Source of the DNA: Asterella californica | Lineage: Eukaryota; Streptophyta; Marchantiopsida; Marchantiales; Aytoniaceae | Direction of reading: 5' to 3' | Assembly (NCBI GenBank): GCA_036924285.1 | Contig: JAYKYS010000019.1 | Span: forward strand, 744,001-808,000 | Length of the DNA stretch: 64,000 bases | Part shown: in pieces, positions 34,861 to 47,762 of the stretch | Position numbering within the stretch: position 1 is the first letter of the stretch | How the letters are laid out: every line of letters begins with the position of its first letter | The notes under the pieces: generated by a model | Seen by the model: only the letters and a program-made list of their open reading frames with translations | Told to the model about the DNA's origin: nothing | Databases searched by the model: none | Program-made: the position numbers and the translations under genes

Positions 34861-35504
34861 TGAAATTGCGAAGCTATGCATTAGTGATTTTTTGGATTTA
34901 TCTCTTATCTTTTTTTTATGATTTTCACAATGACTCCATCGATATGTTCTCACGATTTCACTTTTTGGTTTTCACCACAACTCTATCTGTGCGTTACACT
35001 ACACGACAAAACCTTTCTAATTTTCACAATCCACGTATAGCTATATTACCGAATAGCAAAAAGAAATATTTATTATTTATCTTTTATATCCATGAGGTTT
35101 AAGAATGTGAAAACCAGAAAAAAGAAAAAACAAGATAAATAAACAGCTAACGCATAGCCACGTAGCTTCTTGTTATGAGTTTTGAAATTACGGAGCTATG
35201 CATTAGTGATTTTTTGGATTTATCTCTTATCTGTTTTTACGATTTTCACAATGACTCTATCGGTCTGTTCTCACGATTTCACTTTTTGGTTTTCACCACA
35301 ACTCTATCTGTGCGTTACACTACACGACAAAATCTTTCTAATTTTCACAATCCACGTATAGCTATATTACTGAATAGCAAAAAGAAATATTTATTATTTA
35401 TCTTTTATATCCATGAGGTTTAAAAATGTGAAAACCAGTAAAAAGAAAAAACAAGATAAATAAACAGCTAACGCATAGCCACGTAGCTTCTTGTTATGAG
35501 TTCT
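34861..35504 (+). repeat. 322-bp unit in tandem duplicate
   Basis: 34861-35182 and 35183-35504 are nearly identical (about 95 percent), differing by single bases and one short T-run. Each unit starts near AGCTATGCATTAGTGATTTT and ends ACGCATAGCCACGTAGCTTC. The end is a near reverse complement of the start (CTATGCRTTAG), so each unit may itself be a MITE-like foldback. Confidence 0.85.
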
Positions 35505-37140
35505 ATTGTTTCTCAACAATTTCTGAGTAACAAAATGATTTGAGAGTTTGACAAAAAGCCTTCTAACTTGAATACTAATCAAGAAATTAAATTCTCGGTT
35601 ATACTTTATGTTATGCTGAATGTGGGATAAGTTTTCTAATTTTCAGTATCATTATTTTAAAAATATAACATTTGCATCCCTTAGCATAAATGGAAATCAT
35701 GGTTTATAGAAGAAACAAGTGGATGCAAATGCAATATCTTGGGAGGTTATGCATTTCTTTCGATTGTTACCCATAAGCGAAGTGTATAAAATATATATAT
35801 GCTTCTTACTATAAGCACAATGATAGATGAATGGTAATAATATATATTTATAATAATAATTTATGATTTAATTCTTCTCAAAAAAAAACAATTGATAATA
35901 AATTAAATTAAACATACACAAATACCTCCTCCATCTTAACGTGGAAGAGGTGACGATACATGCTTCAGCGAAAATGATATACATCCAAAGCAACCTCTGA
36001 AAAGAAGAAGCGATAGATAGAAAATATAGAGAAAGATTGATGATAACTTGGTCTAACTACCTTCGAAGAAACTGTTCGAGAAGTACGTTACTTCAGACAA
36101 ATCTTAAGTAGATTATACTTTCTTTTCGTTCCTTCACAAGGGAAAAAGCAGGGAGAAGAAGAAAATTAATCATTCTAAGTATGGACAGTTTCAACCTAAA
36201 ACATTTTTATGTTGTTAAATTTTGTTTTTTAGTACCACACAAGATGTGACATTTGGAAGTAAATCCCTCACAAACTGCAATAGACCCATAAGTGTAACAA
36301 AGAAGACATTCAAATTCTAAAATAATAACCTTTTTGGCGCTAGCATCTTGATGTTTATTTTAATTCTTGAGAGTGGTACGAGGGGTGACAAGAAAAGAAA
36401 GATGGGCAAAGAAAGGCCCGAAATCTCTTTTTATCTCCTTTAATGGTTCTAAAAATAAACGTATTTGAGTGTTTTTTTCTTTTATGGTAACTAACATCCG
36501 ACTTCGACTAAGTGAAGAGAAATGCATGGATAATATCTCTCATTTCTCTATCAGTACGAAACAGTTGGTTTAGAAATGAATTATATAGTATAAAGCTAGT
36601 GGAGAATTCCGATCTAAACTATTATTTTACATATTATGGCATGTCAAAGCTAAAACAAAAGAATTCTCTAACGTCCAAGTGGAAAAAGGCCATAATTTAT
36701 CAAGCGAAAGCTTTGTTTGGAACCGTGTATCGCTTAGGACTTTGTCTTTGTATCGTTGAAAATATTTTAATATTTTAATATTTTAAAATTATAATTAAAT
36801 TTTTATAGAATCAATTTACTTATGGTTGAAACGGATGTCCAAATCGAACAAAAGATGAATTAGAGATTCTTTTGATCGACGAATATTTGCGAGATGTTCC
36901 AGCTTTAACACGCACTATTCTATCAAAGAATAAAAGTTTTATCATCAAAAGCATTCCATTTGGCTCTCTGAAAGAGAACTCGCGAAAAGAGCTACTCCTG
37001 GTTACAGGAGTTCTTACACCGGTAAGAACCGGGGTTTACCGAAGTGATTGGACTGGACTGGACGGCAACCTCCCTTCAACTTCAAGGCTCCCCAGCTCGG
37101 GGCTAACCTGAGTTACTTGGAGGATAAACTCATGGTGTAC
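35505..37140. other. AT-rich intergenic DNA, no gene
   Basis: Low-complexity A/T DNA with hairpin copy F at 35921. Frames at 36512-36778 and 36872-37111 have no recognisable domain. Dense small palindromes lie at 36990-37050 (for example CTCCTGGTTACAGGAG and TTCTTACACCGGTAAGAA). Confidence 0.45.
35921..35963. repeat. Dispersed CTCCTCCATC hairpin element, copy F
   Basis: TACCTCCTCCATCTT is followed by GTGGAAGAGGTGA and then ATACATGC. Upstream, ATAAATTAAATTAAAC matches the sequence in front of copy G. Confidence 0.65.
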
Positions 37141-37148
37141 CGTCGCCA

Positions 37149-37185
37149 CCCGATCTTTTTCTTTCTAGAAAGAAAAAGACTCGGG
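37149..37185. repeat. 26-bp perfect palindrome with extended arms
   Basis: 37154-37179 (TCTTTTTCTTTCT then AGAAAGAAAAAGA) is a perfect palindrome with no spacer. With a one-base bulge the arms extend to CCCGA and TCGGG. Confidence 0.75.
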
Positions 37186-37189
37186 ATTA

Positions 37190-40100
37190 TTTGAAAGATG
37201 AACCGGAAACGAGTTGAAACTGTAATCTGCCGGATCTCGGAAAAGCGGGTTGGAACTATAATTAGCAGGGTTTTCACTAAAAGGAACTAACAAATAGAGA
37301 CAAGCATCCGTCAGACCAGAAAACAAAGCTGATCCATATAAACCAGCTGTTACTTAGCACCATCGGATATTTATTTACCGGTAACGAAAACTTTTCTCCC
37401 GAGCATTTACCCACTAGGCTGGTTAGGAAGCACGATAACTCTGGTTAGCCCCCCAACGTCACTTCCGCTGTGCCGTTATTTCGAGAAGTCTGCAGCGAGC
37501 AGCTCGAGCAGCTCGACGGTACAGTACCGGTATTTGGCACCGTGAGATCCTGACCTGACACGGACTGGACTTGGACTTGTAACCGAACCTCCTTAGCTGA
37601 CTCGTGGCAACTAGACCCTGATCACATCTGATCTGACTTGTATCACCTGACCAGGCTGACCTCCCGGTCCTTTGCTAGTCCCTTGCCGTGGCCGTATCAG
37701 TCCGTATCTGCTTTCCATAGCATGCAGGGCCAAAGCGGGCAGGGTACGGGCGCGGCAGGCCTCATAATGACGAGAGGCTGCACTTTCGTTCACGTGAAAA
37801 GAATTGGAGAAATTTTGAAGCAGAGCTCTGCAGTCTGGAGTCTGGGCTCGGCAGAGCGCGTTGATTGAACTTGATTCATCTATGAGACTATGAGATGAGT
37901 GAGCTTCGCCCGACCTCTGACATCATAGGGTCTTCTGCCCTCCAGTCTTGGCAGTGTAAATCTTTCACAGGATAACAATCCCACGAGGTAGGAAGAGTTG
38001 AGAGGCTGATGCGGCATTGACCTCGCCTCCTTTTACGTACAGCTAAAAGTGAACTTTATCCTTCCGATTCAAACCTGATTCAGTGCAGACGTCATTTCAT
38101 CGCGCACTCTCCGGGCTGTAAAAGGTATTTGACTGCATATCAGGACGTGTTCGATAGAGTTGTACATGTTCTTTCAGTTTTTTACACTAAATAGTAAGTT
38201 CTGGTCTCGTATGCTTGATCTGGATTTGATGCCATCGAGTGCTGCAGGAACCTGTGAATGTATGTATCCATCGCTAAAGATAAGTCTTTCCATCTCTGGG
38301 ACATTTAGGGTTTTAACTATGATACAGGGCTGGAGCCATATACTGATTCGACGCTATCTGGAATGTGTCATCGGTCACGCGGTGTCGGGTAACCAAAGCA
38401 ATGAATGGAGAAGTATACATCCTTGATTCGAGACCACGGTGGGTTGAGAGGTACGATGGTTGCACAATCTGATGATGGCGTGAGCCATTGGGACAGATAT
38501 CGCACGAGCAGCGTTCAGTTCCGAGGAGGAAGCGCATGTAGTTGCATGTTCCTAAGCGAAGATCAACTCTGGCATGGCATCACATGACTGTCATGTCACG
38601 CTTATGAAGCAGGCCCTTCTATTTTCCCTTTTTGTTTGATTTGTTTCTAGAACTGTTTTCGCCTTGGAGCTTAGCCCTTCACGGATTACACCACCCCCTG
38701 CAGCTCCCGGCTCACGCGAACCCCCGGTCGACCATGGGGAACCCATCCGATGTGTGACCGCCGCAAGCAGTCAAGCAGAGGCTGTCAAAGCTAATGAGCT
38801 AATGTTATATTTCAAGGATGAGGCCAGGAGTAACGAACCATATCCAGAATTTCAGAGGACGAGATTGGAAAATAAGCCTAGCACCATGCTCGTAGATTGT
38901 TGCTTATGATCAGTTAACTCAATCGCGAAGGGCAGAACCTTTCCCTGAATTTACGTGAATGCAGGGATGGACAGTCTACGAGTATGAGGCGGTTGGGTTA
39001 ATTATTTAAGCTCGGGTGTTCAACAGTGTTATCGACGAGAACCTTGTGGAAGTGGTCGTTGCCTAAAATGGAAATGTTTTATTCGGAATGCGGTCGTTCT
39101 GCGGCACCTCGAGGCTGTAACAGCAGGGGACGGCGTGAGGGCCGGAAGTGAAGTTTGAACATTGTAGGTCAAGATGAGCTCAAACCGAGACTGAACAGGT
39201 GCCCACAAGGAGTCAAGGACTGAGAGATTCATCCTAGGAGAATCCCTCATTGAGTCACCGACCTGACTTGACTGCAAGCGTATCTCTCATCTATATCCTA
39301 ATCCAATCTGTCTGCATTCTCTGAGAAGTCTATCCTCTTCGTGAAACGACTGTTCGTCTCGTCACTCTCGTGCGCTTACTTCCCAAAAGGTTTTTGCCTC
39401 ATTCCAGCTCTTGATCAGGACCGTACGCAACCTCAGATTGTCACGATTTGTCAGACTCCCATCTCAGCTTGACGGTCTCCACAGTACAAGCTTGCTGAGC
39501 TTTCTATCAGTTTCTTCTGGTGGTACCGTTCTAAAGCAAGTGTATGGATGCTTAGAAATTTGTTTTGTGCCTAGATTATGGTAGGTGTGTTTCAGAACTG
39601 CGTGCATTTCGTCAGCGAAATCATGTATCTTATCTGAGTTCAGAGGGAAGAACTACTTACTCCACTCCCTATAAACAATGCACAATTCGAAGGAAAGTCT
39701 GACTAGACCGTTGCGTTCAGTACCAGGGTCTGTTGCTGCAATGAGGTTTGGTGAGGGCACTAGATCTAACTCATTCTTCAACTATTTTGATATTCTCAAC
39801 AGCTGAACTCGAGTGTACGTGCAATTCACTGCTTCTTTTAGGTGAAACTCATCTTTGCTACTATCTGGCCACGTGGCGAAGACGATGGCACCGATTGCGG
39901 TTTCACCTACAAGAAGCCACGGCTTTCCTTTGATCTCTTTGAATCAACACCGAAAGAAAACTGCTAACAGGCAAGCTTACATGAGCACCACGTGACTAGT
40001 TGGAACCCAAGGTAACGCCATGGGAGTGAAATCACATGCACGTCTTTCATGGTTAGTCTCATTTCCTAAGCTTAACTGAGACACAAAGCAGAACGCATTC

Positions 40101-43100
40101 AAGAATGACAAGTCAAACAAAAGGTTGAATTCTGTGTATTCGAAGCTTCATGCCTTATCGGTCTGTGAACGCTGACAGAACACATACCTCAGGGAGCGTT
40201 TGCAGTCTCTTGAGCCTTCTACTCCGCCATTCGTAGATGCCAAGCACACATCAACTCGTAATCAGACAGTGACTTCATTCCTTCCCGTGTTGAACTGACC
40301 CCTTCTTGCTTGCAGAGAGTGTGGTGGGCTTCTATACAGTTAAACCGAGTGAAACTATGCTAGCATCACAATCCTTATCAGCCTCGTGGATGGGTAGAGA
40401 AGTTATTACGCTGTTTCTGACGAAAGCTGGAGTTAAGGAGAACTGATGAGGCAGGGATGTCCTGCCGGTTGTAGCTTCTGTGGAACTGTATATCTCTGAA
40501 GCAGTGAATCGTGAGGGAGACGTTCGAATATTGTATCTGCCTTCATCAGGGAGGTGAGACCGACTAAATAGTTTTCGGGTTTTAGTTTTAGTCGTACATA
40601 TCAGCTTATCAAGCTGACGCATGATTACTTTACACCAGACTTGACTTCGGACACTCTCTTGAACTGAATTGATGAGATGGGTGAGAAGAGGAGACAAGAG
40701 TGTGCGTGTACATTGACAGTATGGCATCTGGCTTTCAGAGATCCATGGAGACATTTCTGAGAAGAAGAGTAGATAAGGAGAAAGGATAGCTGTATGTGGG
40801 CTGGAAAGGTCGGAGATGTCTGGCAGCATGGGTAGAGCATAGTGTCTGATTAATCAAGCAGGTTGACAACCTTCACCGGAGTGCAACTTCTGTGTCTCTC
40901 TACCTAATGTTCCTGACCTCTCTGCCACCATTATTAAACCAACCAGAATTCTGCAGGTTCACTGATTGATATCCAAGTGGTGTCTTGCCTGAAGAGCACA
41001 TGCAACAGTGTATGCATCTCGTGCCTCGAGTATCCATGGACAGTGGACTTGGGCCGTGTTTTTATCAAAAAGGGGGAAATTAGAAAACGCACACTCACGA
41101 AAAGTACTGGCAGTCTGAGACAATCAACCCTTATACTGAGCTGCATTATCTGGACAATGATCTCCGCCTGGAGGGGGATGTTTCCAGTCTCCCCACCAGA
41201 CGAAGGAGAGCCACATTGCTGTCAAACTCTGCCAAACTGTTGGCAGAGGCTGGTCAAGCTTGTTAAGGACCGGCGTGCACTTCGGTAAACGGCCTGGATG
41301 CTCTCGTATGAAACCTCAGCCCTAGATCGAAGTCATCTCCCTTGCCATTACTGGTGACCAGCGGGCTGAAGCCAGTCCGTCTTCGTCAAACCTTATCTGA
41401 AAGAACATTGTACTTCTATGTGTTCCGGACTCCGGAGCCAAGGAGGGATGTTTGTACATTCCCCATCTTCCATGAACTGGTAAATTGGTGTCGTCTGCTG
41501 CGACTACTGAAAGATAGACGAGTAGACCCAGCGCGGCCAGCGCTCATGCATTGCTCACTCTAAACCACGGTCGGCTTGTCGTCGAGCACAGGTCTACTAC
41601 TAAACTACACCCACTAGCTCAGAGTACTGGAGCTGAAATGTGGTCTTGGATGAAGGGGGACGGACGGCAGAGGGGCTGTGTCTGAGATTCGATTCACAAC
41701 CCATGCCACATCTCCTTGCTCTTCTACTCACTGTGGCTTGAATGACCCACCACCTCGTCATGATCCATCCATAACCTCCTGTTTGAGATCTTCACATACA
41801 ATCATCAACACCTATATATTTCGCATGCAATCTGAGTAAAAAGGCTAGACTCTGGCCGGAGAAGTGCTCGAGGTACAGGTAAGAAGTGCTGTGTGTGTTC
41901 GTTGTGTGTTTACCGCCGAAGAGGCGGGCATTCCACTCTCGTACGGTCCGTTTTGCAGGCATTGACCTATTGGGAATTGAATGGTCTCAACCCCGACTGG
42001 GTACCCCAAGGGAGAGCGCTCAGAAATCTGGCGGTGTTCTCAAGTGCTGAAGATTCCTTGGTGATGAACGACGAGAACGTGGTTGTCTCCGAAAAGCAGA
42101 TGCCTGCGAACATTCTATGAGATCTCAGGAAGCGTGATCGAACATCCAAAAAGCTTCGATGAGGTGTCTGTGAGAGCGCGTGCTATTTTGGCAGGCAGCG
42201 GGTGGGTGCCTCACTCCACTCATCTCGTCTCGTCTGCCTGTCTGGGGAAGAGCAGACGAGGGGGCAGAGGGTGAGCCGAGAAGCAAGGTGCGGCAACTAG
42301 GTCATGGTGAGTGAGTGAGTGCGATCGATCAGATGCCATGGATCGGATTCAGTGGAGTAGATACTCTCTCTTTCTTTTTGGAAAGGAATGAAAATGCTAA
42401 GGTGCTTGGGAGTGCCTTGATCATTTCGTGCCTCCCTTTTCGTGCACCCACGGCTCATATAGAGCCACCAGTAACAGAACAGCAAGCATCCAAGGCTGGC
42501 GACATGGTTTGGAGTGCAATGCATAGGATTGCTTGTACCAGTGGTAGCTCTAATTCATTCGAATTAGAATTGATTGACGACAATTTGTCGGACAACACTG
42601 CGACAGACAGTTAACAGAATGAGCGCCGCAGGCGACGAAACTCATTTCTTTCTCTCTCTCTGTCTCTTAGAGGTAACAGTAACACCTTCCGTAAGTCTTC
42701 GGTGGGTAGAGAAGTCACTGCAGAAAAGACGGGGGTAAGTTACGGAGATAGAAGGAAAGAAGAGAGGTGAAAAAGGAACTCTCTCTCACCCCACTTTTCC
42801 CAAAAAGCAAGAGCAGTAGCAGAAGCTACGGTACTAGATCTCTAGTTGCTGCAGCTGACCTCTGAACCACCTCGTAACAACTGCCCAGGCCTTCCTGCTG
42901 CTCCGGGCACACGAAACGCCTCGACTCCACCGGTTCTCTTGTCCCTTCTCACCACTTGCATCTCTCTCTCTCTCAGACTCTCTCTCACAGTCTGCCCTCC
43001 CTAGGAGTCCCCTTACAGCGCCTGAGCAGACCAAACGTATAATCAATACCGTAGTCACAGTTCAAACCGCAAATATATGACTTCCCGGCGCGTTCTCTCA

Positions 43101-43450
43101 CCCTATTATTAGTCCTCGGAATGATAATACGACGAAAGGTGAGAACTGGAAGGAAAGAGAATTTATTAATTATCACTTTAATTTATCATCAGACACATTA
43201 ACTATAATTATCCAGTAATAAACTGATTATAATTACGGTCTCCGCGAGAGATTAGGGTGAAATAGACATGTTTGTGATGCGGACTACCTGCACCTGGATA
43301 AAAAGACCATTTGAAGTTTTACTGTTCCCTGGGATTTACTTAATAATAATAATAATCAATTAGCTGTTGTCCGAAGATTTATAAGAGTTAACTTATTACA
43401 GAAGATTTACACTAGCTGGATCTTCCCTGTGTCAAAGCTGGAGAAAATAT
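37190..43450. other. Long intergenic region, mixed composition, no recognised gene
   Basis: Both strands were read for conserved motifs and none was found. The longest frames (40829-40332 minus, 165 codons; 40977-41288 plus; 41893-42120 plus; 42315-42614 plus) overlap others on the opposite strand and show no domain, signal peptide or codon pattern like the CNOT9 or invertase genes. CT/GA-rich stretches occur at 42640-43000. Non-coding transcripts cannot be excluded. Confidence 0.4.
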
Positions 43451-43458
43451 ATATGCAT

Positions 43459-43790
43459 GAACTTCTGGGGAACTTTTGTTCCTTTAATGATAGAAGAAAG
43501 TATATAAGTGTAAAATAAAATTCATACACTAAGTGGATAGAAATAATCAAAATAGTTTAAATATTAACTGTTAGTCTATTCCTGGAAACAAGGACAGACC
43601 AGGATCTAAATCATAAGGCATTAGTACACAGTCGCGATACCAATAGTACAATTCCGGGAACCTGAAGTTGTTTATACATTATTTCACAGTGACTTTAATT
43701 TACTACCCAACCCTTTCTGTCAGAAGGGTTAAGTATTAAATTAAACTTTTGCATATCTCCGTCATTGAAAGATGGAGGAGGTGAATATGC
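43459..43790 (+). repeat. Composite repeat: GAACTTCTGGGGAAC head with two terminal hairpins (copy G)
   Basis: The same 15-bp head as at 5347 (43459-43473) is followed by a first hairpin AACCCTT/AAGGGTT (43709-43730) within a longer A/T palindrome, then TTGCATAT and hairpin copy G (43751-43790; CTCCGTC ... GATGGAGGAG, bracketed by GCATAT and ATATGC). This is the best preserved copy of the terminal structure. Confidence 0.6.
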
Positions 43791-45559
43791 ACGAGTGCTC
43801 ATTGAATATGAAGCTGGAGAATCTGATTCTCTAATGACCAAAGACAAAAAGACCATAATTCTTTTACTACAGCTGATATAAACTTTTATAATCAGTTTTG
43901 GATAGAGCTCGAATGCTCTAGCCTCTGCTTTCGTAGATGAGATCATATAACAAAAAACTACTAAGTAATTTTGGATGCTCAACTTGTCTTATCGCTGGAA
44001 AGTAACAACCACGACCAATCCAGGCAGCAGCCTCAGGAGGTTGACCTCAGCCGTAACCTCTGGCCGCAACCATCAAATAATTTCAGAATATTTTAGCTTT
44101 GACACGCCCTGATAGTAACAAGGAGTAGAAAATACGACAGCAGATGAGTAGTCGAGAAAGTTTCATGCTACTGTAGATTTAAATTTTGTAGATTTTATTA
44201 TTAAACTTTAGAATTTCAAATAGTGATTAACTTCTGAGAGTTGATGGAATCAGATCTCTTTTTATCTGAAACTGAAAATCAAATCCTGCAATATACAGCA
44301 ATATTCTTGAAAGAGAAAGAGTAGCATGTGAGCATTTTCTTGCCGTTCATAATTTGGATGCGATTAGAATATACTATAGTCAGTCTTGTGGAATTCTGGG
44401 GTTTGGTGTTGTGAGGATTTTGGTGTTTCGGTTGTTCTCTATAAAATTTAGTGTTGAACAAAAATCTTCCAGAAACTTTCTTATGCAAGAGATAAATCAG
44501 CATAAAATTTTGTAACTTATTCATCAATTATCGACTAAAATAATAATTTTCATTTTCTTGTATTAAAATCTGTCAATTTTTATCTCGGACCTCCCCGAGC
44601 ATTGGGAATCAAGAGCGGTTTACTTCGTTAGTTTTTCTATATTTTTGATAATGTTTGACATTTTTTTTCTTGCTTTGTTACTCTTCTTTGATGCTCACTT
44701 ATCATGTCCAAAACTCACTTCAGGATAGATCTACAATACTTTATTGCTCCCGAGTGTAAAGTCCTTCAGTTTCTCATGTGTAAAGCAAGTAGAAAATAGT
44801 AGATTGAATAGCCACATCATGTATAATTTTAACCACAAGTTGGAGTATTAAAGAGGTCAGCTCGCAAGAGTCTTTTTTTACCACTATAGCACTTCCGAGT
44901 GAGATCGGAGCACATCTCAACAAGTTCTTGATGAAGCGATTTTGTACTTTACGTTACGTAAAGGTTGTCCAAGACCGCATTAGGGTGGTATTGGTTGTGG
45001 AGAACTTGTTATTGGAAGAAGAGTGAAGAAACAATTAAAATCACCTTGTTTCCAAAACCAAAATCAAAATATTTACAATTTTCACTATCACCCAAAATAC
45101 AAAGGAACCTCTAAGGTTTGTGATTTCTGCCCTAAAAGTTGATCCACGACATGACATCGAGAGAATCTGTCGATCTTGTTGGAAATAGGACATGTAGGGC
45201 TCTTGGATGAGATTGAAATCAGTTGATTTGGAGTTGTACAGAGAAAGTTGAGGTTTAAAGTTGATTGTATTGGGAGGATCATTGCGGCAATATACATGCG
45301 TACTTTTGCAGTTTACCGTGAATTTTGTTGATGGGAGGAATGAAGGTCTTCTAGTGATATAACTCTGTCTTGAGACTTCTGCTTGGGATCATTGTGTAGG
45401 GCTCGCTGTATAGATCAATTTTCGTCTTTCAACGGATGCAAATAGAGCTCAAAAGAAAAACATATTGGAGTTTAAATTTTTGACAAGGTGATAGGACGGA
45501 GATGTTCATGTGGCAATCTGAAAAGTGCTGACATGTGATACTTTTTCTGAGATGACAGA

Positions 45560-45720
45560 AATCCAAAAAATGCTGATGTGGCACTTTGCTGACTCTACAT
45601 TTTTGCTGATGTGGTGCTGCTGATTGTACATTTTGCTGATGTGGTACGGTTGACTATATGTATTGCTGATTAGGCTGATAAAGTGACATGGTGCTTACTT
45701 AGCACATGATGACGGACAAT
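45560..45720 (+). repeat. TTTGCTGATGTGGYAC short tandem repeat
   Basis: At least three clear copies (about 45571, 45604 and 45634) plus decayed ones, period about 30 bp. Inverted relatives (TGCCACATCAG, CCACATCA) lie at 48779-48860, so the two fields may be arms of one inverted structure about 3 kb apart. Confidence 0.6.
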
Positions 45721-45819
45721 TAGGTTGATGTGGCTACCTGCATGTGGAACCTCCTAGATGACAACCATGTAGTCAACTAGCGTGTTACATGCGAGCCATG
45801 TGATAAGGTTTTAGGATTT

Positions 45820-47010
45820 TGATGCATTTTTGTCCATTTTTTATGTTGCAAGCAAAAAGCCTTCGTGCGCACAGAAGTTTGTGAGTGGGGTTTTGGAGAA
45901 GGAATTTGGAAGGGTTTGCAAAAACCTCCATGTACGCTGAAATGTTTACTCTTGGGAAGTTGGTCACATACTTTGTAGAGACATTACTCTTTGTAGGAAG
46001 CTCAGTTTCGAGTGAAATTGATCTTGTTGGATAGCTATTCTGAAGAGCGTCCCATTGATAAAAAAAAACTCTTTGGAGTTGGTATGACGGAGGTATGAAG
46101 GTTTAAGTTTTCTGTTGGCATTTAGGATTTCTGTGAAGTCGGAAAAAAACCTCCGTGCATGTGGAAGATTTTTGGCTACAGTTTTGGTTACATGTATCAG
46201 TTGGGAGTGAAAACGATCTCATTGGAAAGCTTACTTTGCTAGCTTTTCAGTGCCACCAAAAACACAGGATTTGGAGGCTCACGTAGAAAACGGCAAAGGT
46301 TAGAAGTTTGGGTATCTTCTCGGATTTCTGACAAAAAGCTTTTCAGTTACTGCTTTGGAGGGCATATAAGACAAAGCTGATTGAGATAGAGTATGAAAGT
46401 TAACTTCGACATCTTTCTAACATCACAAGTTTCACGTGTTTCGAAGTTACATGGAGAAAACTACAAGTCTCCAAAGTTGACTGTAAATTTCAAAGAGGTT
46501 CTACACATGAGTTGGAGGAGTACACTAGGACTCACCATAGCATGACCCGTAGGTGTCCGTTGGAGACGAAACTGATGTCGTTTCGAACTGTTTTCAACAG
46601 GCTTGCCTGTTGTGTTGTCAAAACTGAAAGTAAGTTTGGGTGAGATGCTGAAAAAAACCTATGCACGCGTGGAAGCTTTTCATATGTTAGATAAGAGGAC
46701 AAAATGAGAAGATTGTTACTTGGACTACAGAAGTATGTTTTCAACGTCTCGGGAATCACCGGAAAGGATTTTGGCAAGGTTACGCTGCTGTGTTGTCAGA
46801 CTTGGGAGGAGAAGTTTTAGGTTGGGTAAAAAGCCTCCGTGCACACGGAAGCTTTTCTGAGCAACCAAGATTTGTTGAACTTTGACCGGCTGTAGTAGTT
46901 GCTAGAGAGCTCAGTTTTGAGTGGTCTGGGTATTACTGGAAAGAATTTTGCAAAGGCTCTCCGACAAGATACTAAGTTGTTGATTGGAACCGGGAGGAAG
47001 AAATTGCACG
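45820..47010 (+). repeat. Degenerate tandem array, unit about 170-250 bp
   Basis: Each unit has a small palindromic word AAACCTCCGTGCACACGGAAGC (copies near 45855, 45922, 46147, 46655, 46831) and a second phrase like GGAGTGAAATTGATCTCATTGG followed by AAAGCT (near 46008, 46207 and, weaker, 46383, 46565, 46908). Units are strongly diverged. Confidence 0.55.
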
Positions 47011-47700
47011 TAGTTTTGCTAGTGAAGGAACATAAGAGAATTTAAATTTCAACACTTAAGCAAATTTTGGAGTAGAATGTTTATCTTATCTTAATTCTAC
47101 TGACAGACCTCAGTTTGGGGAGTTTAAGGTACAATTGGATAGGGTTTCATGAGTACTACATGTCGAGGTTATTTATTTTGGATTTGGAGTGAAGTTGCAG
47201 ATATTGAAATTAGATCATGTTTGCAGGTGTAAATAAATGATACATTTAGAAAGGTTCTTTTGTGTGCTTGTGTGTGTTCCTCAACACACCTTCTTATCTA
47301 TGGGAGATCTCTACAGCCAAGAACTCCATGTTTTCTTGAACATCTTTCATGCATTCTCGTATGGTGATCTCACCATCGGGCTAATGATGTATTTAGTGAC
47401 AAGTCAATATGACGACGATATTGTGATTACAGAGGTTACATAGAGTATTCAAGGTTTAGGATGATGAGACGTTGTTGTGAAGCTTATGTTAACAAAGAGG
47501 CATTTTCCTTGCTTTCAGTTACGTTTCGGTGGATCTTGTTCTAGTGTTGGGTTCAAAGATTGATATAAGGATTTGGGTTGTAGTTTACAAAAGACTTACG
47601 TCTATGTTTCAGTTTTATTTTCATAGCAGTATCATATCGTCACGATTTTTGCACGTGAAAGTTGTCCAAGAATACGCGGGGTATATGACTGTGGAGATAT

Positions 47701-47710
<10 letters not shown>

Positions 47711-47760
<50 letters not shown>
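47711..47760 (+). repeat. (GA)n microsatellite
   Basis: A near-pure GA run of about 50 bp following TGTGTGTGTGTG. Confidence 0.95.

Positions 47761-47762
<2 letters not shown>

Noticed and set aside
40443..40475. CTGATGAG with a following GGCAGG/CCTGCC stem, like a hammerhead ribozyme start
   Set aside because: The conserved GAAA after stem II is missing (GGTTG instead), so no hammerhead core forms.
40332..40829. 165-codon open frame on the minus strand
   Set aside because: No domain, heavy overlap with another frame, and composition unlike the conserved genes. No splice or neighbour support.
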